Assembly (NCBI GenBank): GCA_003645435.1
Contig: QNFD01000230.1
Coordinates: forward strand, 1-5,122
Direction of reading: 5' to 3'
Length of the DNA stretch: 5,122 nucleotides
DNA from: Gammaproteobacteria bacterium
Lineage (GTDB): Bacteria > Pseudomonadota > Gammaproteobacteria > GCA-001735895
Below the pieces are notes generated by a model that saw nothing but the letters and a program-made list of their open reading frames with translations, made no database searches and was not told the DNA's origin. The position numbers were made by a program, and so were the translations under genes. Below are positions 1 to 4,605 of the stretch, piece after piece (the stretch's first letter is position 1; the number at the start of each line of letters is the position of its first letter).

Positions 1-363
1 AAATGGTATCAACAGGCAGCCGACGCAAACGATGCTGCCGGACTATTCGGCCTCGGTGGTATGTATTCCAAGGGGGAGGGCACAACGGCAGATCTCCAAA
101 AGGCGGGCCGGTTAATAGAGCGATCGGCATTGCAGAATCATTTACCAGCCATGCGCGCCTATGCCTATGCGCTGGAATACGGCCAACTGGGTTTTGACCC
201 GGACGGTTCAGCTGCTGCCGGGTGGTATTTGAAGGCGGCTAATGCAGGTGATGGCGTTTCCATGCGTCGCTTGAAAGATGCTTATGCCTCGGGGCAATTG
301 GGATTGCCGGTTGATCCTGAACAAGCAGCGAAGTGGGATGCAGAAATTAATAAGGAAAATTAA
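1..363 (+). CDS. Sel1-like repeat (SLR/TPR-like) protein, 3' end only
   Basis: The frame is open from base 1 to a TAA at 361-363, so only the C-terminal 120 residues are in the window and the true start lies upstream. The protein shows alpha/alpha Sel1-type repeats: a repeat end 'KWYQQAADA' at residues 1-9, then 'GLFGLGGMYSKGEGT', and later 'AAGWYLKAANAGDGVSMRRL' followed by 'AYASGQLGLPVDPEQAAKW'. The alternation of small residues with G-x-G-V/L-x-x-D/N-x-x-x-A-x-x-W is the SLR signature. Such repeats are protein-interaction scaffolds. Because the N-terminus is missing, a signal peptide and cell location cannot be judged. Its stop is one base before the cytochrome start, and the cytochrome's ribosome binding site lies inside this gene, so the two are probably co-transcribed. 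The partner protein is unknown; the neighbouring cytochrome or propellers are candidates by context only. Confidence 0.85.
   Translation, partial: KWYQQAADANDAAGLFGLGGMYSKGEGTTADLQKAGRLIERSALQNHLPAMRAYAYALEYGQLGFDPDGSAAAGWYLKAANAGDGVSMRRLKDAYASGQLGLPVDPEQAAKWDAEINKEN
352..356 (+). promoter_or_regulatory. Ribosome binding site for the cytochrome c gene
   Basis: AAGGA lies 8 bases before the ATG at 365, inside the last codons of the Sel1 gene. It decides the start: the reading frame is open further upstream (to an ATG at 278), but only the 365 ATG has this site in front and a signal peptide directly after it. A second in-frame ATG at 374 is possible but further from the site. Confidence 0.7.
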
Positions 364-364
364 C

Positions 365-682
365 ATGATTACCATGGTATTTAAAAAGGTTTTATTTGTA
401 GTGCCGATATTGCTACTGTTTTTTTCAAATGCCGTGCTAGCTGCAGATGCTGGCAATGGAGGTCAGATATATCGACGGCACTGCGCTATGTGTCACGGTC
501 AAAATGGCGACAGCGTCATGGTTGGGGCGGCAAACTTTAATCGGGGCGAGGGTTTGTTCCAGTCTGACTATAGTCTACTGGCAAGGATAAAATCCGGGAA
601 AAATGCCTGCCCAGCCTATCGCGGGATCCTGTCAGAACAGAAGATCTTCGATGTCATCGCCTATTTAAGGACCCTGAACTAG
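365..682 (+). CDS. Small periplasmic mono-haem c-type cytochrome with Cys in place of the usual axial Met
   Basis: This is a 105-residue precursor of a soluble class I cytochrome c, a periplasmic one-electron carrier. Residues 1-26 form a signal peptide (Lys-Lys at 7-8, hydrophobic core 9-25, likely cut after 'VLA' at 24-26). The haem attachment motif CAMCH is at 40-44: Cys40 and Cys43 bind haem and His44 is the proximal ligand. The C-terminal helix 'LSEQKIFDVIAYLRTL' (89-104) is typical of the family. In most relatives the segment before it reads '(A/K)MPAF/Y', with Met as distal ligand; here it is 'NACPAY' with Cys82 at that place. The other mature-region Mets, Met42 and Met52, sit too close to the haem motif to be likely ligands. 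The gene follows the Sel1 gene by one base and overlaps the next start by one base (TAGTG), so tight co-expression is expected. The redox partner is not identifiable. Confidence 0.9.
   Translation: MITMVFKKVLFVVPILLLFFSNAVLAADAGNGGQIYRRHCAMCHGQNGDSVMVGAANFNRGEGLFQSDYSLLARIKSGKNACPAYRGILSEQKIFDVIAYLRTLN
667..671 (+). promoter_or_regulatory. Ribosome binding site supporting the GTG start of propeller gene 1
   Basis: AAGGA ends 10 bases before the GTG at 682, within the last codons of the cytochrome gene. Together with the lipoprotein signal that begins right at this GTG, it supports a start that overlaps the cytochrome stop by one base. Confidence 0.6.
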
Positions 683-1815
683 TGAAATATTTTATTTTCC
701 TGAGCCTCAGCCTGTCGCTGTCGGTAATATCAGCCTGCTCAGAGGAGCCCCCTAAAACAGAACCGAAGTCAACTTCGGCTCAAACCACCGATACCATCGA
801 AGTTACCGAGTCGCCAAAAGGTGATATCCCCCAAATAATGGAGGTATTTGAGGTTGGCCCAACGGTTTACGTTCGATCCCTGGCTATCGAAGCAGCTACT
901 CATCGTCTCTGGGTGGGCACCTCTCTGGGTGTCAATGAAATCAATTTGGAAAACAGCAGTCTGGTTAATACTTTTACGCGTGATCATGGACTGGCCAATG
1001 AGTATATATTCGGTATCGGTATCGATGCGGATGGATACAAATGGTTTGGCACCAATGCCGGCGGCATGTCGCGATATAAAGATGGGGACTGGAAAACCTA
1101 TTTTCCCATGCATGGGCTCGCTGATTACTGGATTTACTCCTTTGCCAATGACCACGACGGCGGTCTGTGGATTGGAACCTGGGCGGGCGTGAATTACCTC
1201 AACCGCGAAACCAACGAATTCAAGACCTATGTCAAAGAACTGATCAATGAATGGGTTTATGGCATCAGCGTCGATAGCAAGGGAACGGTCTGGTTCGGAA
1301 CCGAGGGCGGTGTCAGCCGGTATGACGGCAAAAGCTGGACTTCCTGGAATCACGAAGATGGTATCGGTGGCGATAACGAAGACGCATTGCCATTTAGTCG
1401 AAATACCGGCCTGGGTACTCGCTCCAGACATGACCTTGGCACACTGTCAGGCGGCAAGCCAACTTATAACCCGAACTATGTATTCAGTATTTTTGCCGAT
1501 CACGAAGACACCATCTGGGCCGGTACCTGGGGCGGCGGTGTTGCCCGCTTTAAAAATGGTAAATGGACTAATCTGATGCAAAAAGATGGGCTTGCGGGAA
1601 ATATTGTCTATTCAATCACCCAGCAACCCGACGGCACCTACTGGTTTGGTACCAACAAGGGATTGTCCCGTTTTGATGGTAAAAACTGGCATAACTGGAA
1701 TATTCACAATGGCCTGCCAGGCAATGACGTTTACGCGATCGCGATCGCTCCAAACGGCGATATCTGGGTTGGCACCCGCGGCGGAGTTACCAGAATGGCT
1801 CCGGGGAAATCTTAA
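682..1815 (+). CDS. Lipoprotein with seven-bladed 'two-component regulator propeller' fold, no output domain
   Basis: This 377-residue protein starts at GTG 682. Residues 1-18 are a lipoprotein signal (Leu/Ser-rich core) ending in the lipobox ISAC, with Cys19 as lipidation site. An acidic, Thr/Ser/Pro-rich linker (20-60) follows. The remainder is seven repeats of about 42 residues, each with a W-x-G-T strand: residues 77-80, 121-124, 163-166, 204-207, 279-282, 321-324 and 362-365. Each repeat is followed by 'GGV.R/GLSRF' and a 'W..W...DGL' turn, as in Reg_prop repeats (Pfam PF07494) of hybrid sensor kinases. The gap between repeats 4 and 5 is 75 residues instead of about 42, giving an inserted loop (about 226-262) ending in 'YNPNY'. 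The protein ends right after blade 7, so there is no kinase or other output domain. It is probably tethered to an envelope membrane; Ser at position +2 allows outer-membrane sorting. A binding or sensing role is inferred and the ligand is unknown. It is a paralogue of the next gene. Confidence 0.88.
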   Translation: MKYFIFLSLSLSLSVISACSEEPPKTEPKSTSAQTTDTIEVTESPKGDIPQIMEVFEVGPTVYVRSLAIEAATHRLWVGTSLGVNEINLENSSLVNTFTRDHGLANEYIFGIGIDADGYKWFGTNAGGMSRYKDGDWKTYFPMHGLADYWIYSFANDHDGGLWIGTWAGVNYLNRETNEFKTYVKELINEWVYGISVDSKGTVWFGTEGGVSRYDGKSWTSWNHEDGIGGDNEDALPFSRNTGLGTRSRHDLGTLSGGKPTYNPNYVFSIFADHEDTIWAGTWGGGVARFKNGKWTNLMQKDGLAGNIVYSITQQPDGTYWFGTNKGLSRFDGKNWHNWNIHNGLPGNDVYAIAIAPNGDIWVGTRGGVTRMAPGKS

Positions 1816-1821
1816 TTTAAT

Positions 1822-1834
1822 CGGAATCCTTGGT
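1822..1834 (+). repeat. Short non-coding repeat CGGAATNNNTGGT, copy 1
   Basis: The sequence CGGAATCCTTGGT lies in the 19-base gap between the two propeller genes and abuts the ATG at 1835. It therefore covers the position where a ribosome binding site would be; its CGGA is the only weak candidate for one. The same gapped motif recurs at 3146 and 4584 in the same orientation. Its function is unknown. Confidence 0.4.
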
Positions 1835-3088
1835 ATGAACACGAAATTACTAGTTATCTCAATCCTCGTTGTCGCGGGCCTGGTTGCAGGCGCCTACACC
1901 CTGGGCGTCAACCAGGGCAGCGGAAAAAATGTCGAGACCGATCAGCAGCCGGCAAACAATAAAATTAGTGCCGTGGGCAAGATAACGCCCGATGCCCAGG
2001 TTCCCAGCGATCATGCTTCACTGGAATCATCACTATCCACGATACAAAATAATATCGATAACCATAGAAAATCCAAATTCACACACTTCAGGGTCGGCAA
2101 TCGTAATGTGAAATCGATATTTGCCGAAGCAGACAAAGTCTGGGTAGGTACCTCAGGGGGCGTTATTCGTTATCTGCCTGAAAGCGATGATTACCGGCTG
2201 TTTGATGTACAAAATGGATTGTTGGCCAATGGTATTTTCCACGTTAGCCGCTGGACTGACGATAAAATGCTGATCGGCACCTATGGAGGCGGGCTGGCTG
2301 TGTATGACGAAATCAAAGATAAATTTGATATTTTTAATGTGCCTGAGGGTCTCGCGGATGCCTTTGTCTACGATGTGTTGGTGATGCCGGATGGGGACAT
2401 GTGGATCGCGACCTGGTCCGGGGCCAACCGGGTTAAAGGGGGCAGGCTCGAAGACCCGGACGCCTGGGAAACCTACACCGTTGAGAATACTGACAAAGGT
2501 CTGCCCAATGACTGGGTATATGGCCTCGAGCTAGGCAAGAATGGTGAGGTTTGGTTTGCCACCGAGGGTGGGCTCGCCCGTTTCGAAAACAATCAGTGGA
2601 GCAACTGGGACCATACTGACGGCCAGGGTGCCGCTTATGATCTCGTCAAAGATGACAATACCTTTAATACTGACCCGGCCACGCTGTCAAGCCATCACGC
2701 CAGGCAAAAAATCGAAATGAATCTGCAAAATGTCGATACCGCCTATAATCCAAATTATATCGTTGCGCTCGAAGTCGACAAAAATGGAACCGTCTGGGTT
2801 GGCACCTGGGGTGGCGGCCTGGCTCGATTTGACGGGGAAAATTTCGTCAATTACACGGTAAAGGACGGACTGTCGTCAAATCACGTGTTTATGCTGCATG
2901 AAGACAAAAGTGGGATTTTATGGGTAGGCACCAGCAACGGAATGTCTCAGATCGATAATGGTAATTTCAGCAATAAGATAACTACTCACGAAGGTTTGTT
3001 TTCCAATACGGTCTTCTCCATGGATTCACAGCAAGATGAAACCTTATGGGTAGGTAGTTTTGGTGGTGTCTCGCGCATGAAAATGTAA
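1835..3088 (+). CDS. Membrane-anchored seven-bladed propeller protein, paralogue of the upstream lipoprotein
   Basis: This protein has 417 residues from the ATG at 1835. The frame is open upstream to about 1586, but that part overlaps the previous gene and the membrane segment begins at 1835. Residues 4-24 are hydrophobic with one preceding Lys and no lipobox Cys, so this is either an uncleaved signal anchor or a plain signal peptide. A polar linker (25-85) follows, then seven Reg_prop-type repeats with the strand motif at 103-106, 146-149 (LIGT), 190-193 (WIAT), 240-243 (WFAT), 321-324, 363-366 and 405-408 (WVGS). Blades 4 and 5 are almost superimposable on the upstream paralogue ('WVYG', 'ATEGGLARF', 'YNPNY', 'GTWGGGLARF'), and the same place between them holds an insertion (about 262-306). 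There is no kinase, cyclase or DNA-binding domain. The different anchoring suggests the two propellers sit at different membranes or sides of the periplasm, possibly as one complex; that is inference. The Shine-Dalgarno site is weak, so translation may depend on the gene upstream. Confidence 0.88.
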   Translation: MNTKLLVISILVVAGLVAGAYTLGVNQGSGKNVETDQQPANNKISAVGKITPDAQVPSDHASLESSLSTIQNNIDNHRKSKFTHFRVGNRNVKSIFAEADKVWVGTSGGVIRYLPESDDYRLFDVQNGLLANGIFHVSRWTDDKMLIGTYGGGLAVYDEIKDKFDIFNVPEGLADAFVYDVLVMPDGDMWIATWSGANRVKGGRLEDPDAWETYTVENTDKGLPNDWVYGLELGKNGEVWFATEGGLARFENNQWSNWDHTDGQGAAYDLVKDDNTFNTDPATLSSHHARQKIEMNLQNVDTAYNPNYIVALEVDKNGTVWVGTWGGGLARFDGENFVNYTVKDGLSSNHVFMLHEDKSGILWVGTSNGMSQIDNGNFSNKITTHEGLFSNTVFSMDSQQDETLWVGSFGGVSRMKM

Positions 3089-3164
3089 TCCATACCCGCG
3101 AGTCTGTCGGATTTAGATCTATTTGTACGTGAAAAATAATGTACCCGGAATAGCTGGTGTTATT
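3089..3164. other. Intergenic gap between the two converging operons
   Basis: These 76 bases separate the stop of propeller gene 2 from the stop of the minus-strand TPR gene. They are AT-rich in the middle and hold an 8-base palindrome TAGATCTA (3114-3121), copy 2 of the CGGAATNNNTGGT motif, and the left arm of a possible weak hairpin. No promoter or small gene is evident. Two operons must stop here, yet no strong intrinsic terminator is visible. Confidence 0.6.
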
Positions 3165-3177
3165 TTACTGGCCGGGT
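3143..3177. terminator. Weak candidate bidirectional terminator hairpin
   Basis: ACCCGG (3143-3148) can pair with CCGGGT (3172-3177). On the plus strand it is followed by only TTTC. On the minus strand a T-rich run, ATTATTTTTC, begins a few bases after the stem. The loop of 23 bases is long, the stem has only six pairs, and the right arm lies inside the end of the TPR gene. It is the best candidate between the convergent genes but is not convincing. Confidence 0.22.
3146..3158 (+). repeat. Short non-coding repeat CGGAATNNNTGGT, copy 2
   Basis: The sequence CGGAATAGCTGGT lies between the convergent operons. Together with flanking bases it matches copy 3 at 16 of 20 positions (3141-3160 against 4579-4598). 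It overlaps the left arm of the possible terminator hairpin. Confidence 0.4.
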
Positions 3178-3761
3178 TTCGTGTTACTAACTGCTGACTC
3201 TTGCTCAGCCGACTTCGAAAGCAATTGTGACTCCCATTCCCAAAGCGCAGCACGCGCCTTGCGCACAAAACGCTCATCCTCGTCGTTTGCCGCAAGATGA
3301 ATATAGGATCGCATTGCGCCCATCGCACCTTGTAGGTCACCCATCTTTTCACTGGTAATGGCCAGTCCATAATAAGCATTGGCCTGGAATGCATCCTGCT
3401 CCATCGCGCTAATGAAATAATCTCGCGCCACGGTGAAACGCTCCATTTCATACAGCGAAAATCCCATGTTTACCTTGACCTCGGGAATCGAAGGGTTGAT
3501 CAACATGACGCTATGCCACAGGGGTATGGCCCGTTCATATTCGCGGTGTTGCATATGCCGCACAGCCTCGGTGAATAACTGATCCAGGCTTCTGTTACTG
3601 CTGTGCTCGGCAGTGGTTTCCGAAATCGGGATGGTAAGTTTTTCTGTCATCCATGTATTCAGTAGCCAGCCGAATATTACAATGGCAGCCAGCAGCAATA
3701 AGGAGACTTTAATATAGTGTGTTTTCCTGCGCCGATGCTTGCGAGTAATCGAGGCTACCAT
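3165..3761 (-). CDS. Membrane-anchored TPR protein, NrfG/CcmI-like cytochrome c assembly partner
   Basis: This protein has 198 residues. A basic N-terminus (RKHRRRK at 7-13) precedes a single membrane helix at about 19-37, which predicts the rest faces the periplasm. A short linker is followed by about three tetratricopeptide repeats: residues 60-94 ('EYERAIPLW', ending 'NP'), 95-128 ('NMGFSLYEMERFTVARDYF') and 129-162 ('AYYGLAITSEKMGDLQGAM'). A polar, glutamine- and serine-rich tail ends the protein. The start at 3761 is chosen because its ATG overlaps the ccsA stop (TGATG), has AAGGGA 8 bases upstream, and begins the positive-inside anchor; the frame extends to 3965 but would overlap ccsA by 200 bases. 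One-helix-plus-TPR proteins of this size next to haem lyase genes include NrfG and the TPR part of CcmI/CcmH, which bind apocytochrome C-termini. That role here is inferred from architecture and position, not from specific residues. Confidence 0.82.
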   Translation of the reverse strand: MVASITRKHRRRKTHYIKVSLLLLAAIVIFGWLLNTWMTEKLTIPISETTAEHSSNRSLDQLFTEAVRHMQHREYERAIPLWHSVMLINPSIPEVKVNMGFSLYEMERFTVARDYFISAMEQDAFQANAYYGLAITSEKMGDLQGAMGAMRSYIHLAANDEDERFVRKARAALWEWESQLLSKSAEQESAVSNTKPGQ

Positions 3762-4555
3762 CAGATCATTCCCTTGTGTGGTGCGGTAGAGATAAACGGT
3801 ATTCCAAAGAAAGTTAGAAAAGCAAGAATGAAACAACCGACAACCAAAGCGGTATACAGGCTCTGGTGAGCGAAGTTCAGGCGCCAGTGCAATACGAATA
3901 TGACACTCAACCAGGTCAGAAAGGCCCAGGTTTCCAACGGATCCCAGGCCCAGTATCGTCCCCATGCATCCTGCGCCCAGATTGCCCCAAAAAGTAACAT
4001 CAGGGATTCAAAACAGAAGGCAAAAGCTAAAAAACGATAACTCAGGGACTCGACCGCCGCGTTCGAGACTGGCCCGTCGCTGGAGCGCGACTGCACCAGT
4101 TCATATATCGCCATACCCGTCGAAAGCATCAATAAACCAAGAAAAAACTTTCCCGAAAACACGTGGAAGTATAACCAGATCGTATTGTAAGTAGGCGGTA
4201 AGTAGGTATCTCTTTGCGTGGTAACCAGTAGCCAGATCATCAACAACGCTAGCAAGGGAACCAGGTAGCGACTCATTTGCCGATGTTGCCTGACCAGTAG
4301 CAGGAACAATAGCAGGCTAAGCATCAAGCTCCATAAATTACTACTTAAAATTTCGTAAAGGTTTATAAAAGGCCCGTGTCCTACCCGGACCCAGCTTAGC
4401 GCGAGGCTTAGGGTATGGCTTGATAACCCCAGTACAATGAAAAGAACTATTAATTCATATGGAAAGTGTTTTCGATTGAAATAAATAAATACGAAACTTA
4501 TCGAGTAAAAAACGCAGGCGCTATATAAAATTAATTGTTCGTTCAAGTTCACCAT
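3761..4555 (-). CDS. ccsA: CcsA/CcmC-family haem-handling protein for cytochrome c biogenesis
   Basis: This is a 264-residue integral membrane protein with about eight hydrophobic helices. It belongs to the haem-handling protein family (Pfam CytC_asm) that exports haem or presents it to apocytochrome c in the periplasm. The hallmark WWD segment is complete: 'GAIWAQDAWGRYWAWDP' at 190-206, followed by 'LETWAFLTW'. Key residues are Trp193, Trp198, Trp202, Trp204, Asp205, Pro206, Glu208 and Trp210. The CcsA-type motif 'GPFINLYEILSSNLW' (61-75) is also present. Histidines that could flank and ligate haem are His131 (before a membrane helix), His223 and His260 near the C-terminus, where CcsA proteins have a conserved His. 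The ATG at 4555 is fixed by an in-frame TGA two codons upstream; no strong Shine-Dalgarno is visible. System II CcsA normally works with ResB/Ccs1, which is not in this window. The gene lies 50 bases after hemN and overlaps the TPR gene by one base. A CcmC-like role cannot be fully excluded. Confidence 0.88.
   Translation of the reverse strand: MVNLNEQLILYSACVFYSISFVFIYFNRKHFPYELIVLFIVLGLSSHTLSLALSWVRVGHGPFINLYEILSSNLWSLMLSLLLFLLLVRQHRQMSRYLVPLLALLMIWLLVTTQRDTYLPPTYNTIWLYFHVFSGKFFLGLLMLSTGMAIYELVQSRSSDGPVSNAAVESLSYRFLAFAFCFESLMLLFGAIWAQDAWGRYWAWDPLETWAFLTWLSVIFVLHWRLNFAHQSLYTALVVGCFILAFLTFFGIPFISTAPHKGMI
3770..3775 (-). promoter_or_regulatory. Ribosome binding site for the TPR gene
   Basis: On the minus strand AAGGGA lies 8 bases before the ATG at 3761, inside the last codons of ccsA. 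With the TGATG stop/start overlap it indicates translational coupling of the TPR gene to ccsA and selects this start over longer ones in the same frame. Confidence 0.65.
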
Positions 4556-4605
4556 CTGTCATATTTAAGTTGCTATGTGTCCCCGGAATTCCTGGTATCC
4601 CCAAC
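4556..4605. other. Gap between hemN and ccsA
   Basis: These 50 bases lie between the hemN stop and the ccsA start. I see no recognisable sigma-70 promoter, FNR-type site or terminator. The region does hold copy 3 of the CGGAATNNNTGGT motif, which contains the 8-base palindrome GGAATTCC. The short distance favours read-through from hemN into ccsA, but an independent signal here is possible. Confidence 0.5.
4584..4596 (+). repeat. Short non-coding repeat CGGAATNNNTGGT, copy 3
   Basis: The sequence CGGAATTCCTGGT lies between hemN and ccsA, about 30 bases upstream of the ccsA ATG. It is the third and last occurrence I can find in the window, in the same plus-strand orientation as the others. It reads as the reverse complement relative to transcription of the surrounding minus-strand genes. 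Confidence 0.4.

Noticed and set aside
278..364. Longer start for the cytochrome gene
   Set aside because: The extra 29 residues overlap the Sel1 gene and would bury the signal peptide; 365 has AAGGA at the right distance.
769..1431. A 220-codon open frame on the minus strand inside propeller gene 1
   Set aside because: It is antisense to a clearly coding repeat protein, has no ribosome binding site or recognisable domain, and arises from the repeated codon pattern of the propeller.
1735..1748. Two overlapping GCGATCGC octamers resembling the cyanobacterial HIP1 palindrome
   Set aside because: They encode the Ala-Ile-Ala-Ile-Ala strand of blade 7 and occur only here in the window; codon repetition explains them.
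1586..1834. Upstream extension of propeller gene 2 in the same frame
   Set aside because: It overlaps the last blades of propeller 1 in another frame. The hydrophobic N-terminal segment begins at the 1835 ATG, which is the natural start.
1060..2830. Similar DNA stretches in the two propeller genes (for example GGTACCTGGGG-like and TGGGTNGGCACC-like runs)
   Set aside because: They encode the conserved W-x-G-T/W-G-G-G blade strands; paralogy and repeat structure of the proteins explain them, and no separate DNA repeat is needed.
3494..3506. TTGATCAA, resembling fused half-sites of an FNR/DNR box
   Set aside because: It lacks the four-base spacer of an FNR box and lies within the TPR coding sequence, not upstream of a gene.
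3762..3965. Longer start for the TPR gene inside ccsA
   Set aside because: It would overlap ccsA by about 200 bases. The ATG at 3761 has a good ribosome binding site and begins a positive-inside membrane anchor.
3964..4194. Plus-strand open frame of 76 codons within ccsA
   Set aside because: It is antisense to a membrane protein with an intact family motif, and has no domain or ribosome binding site.
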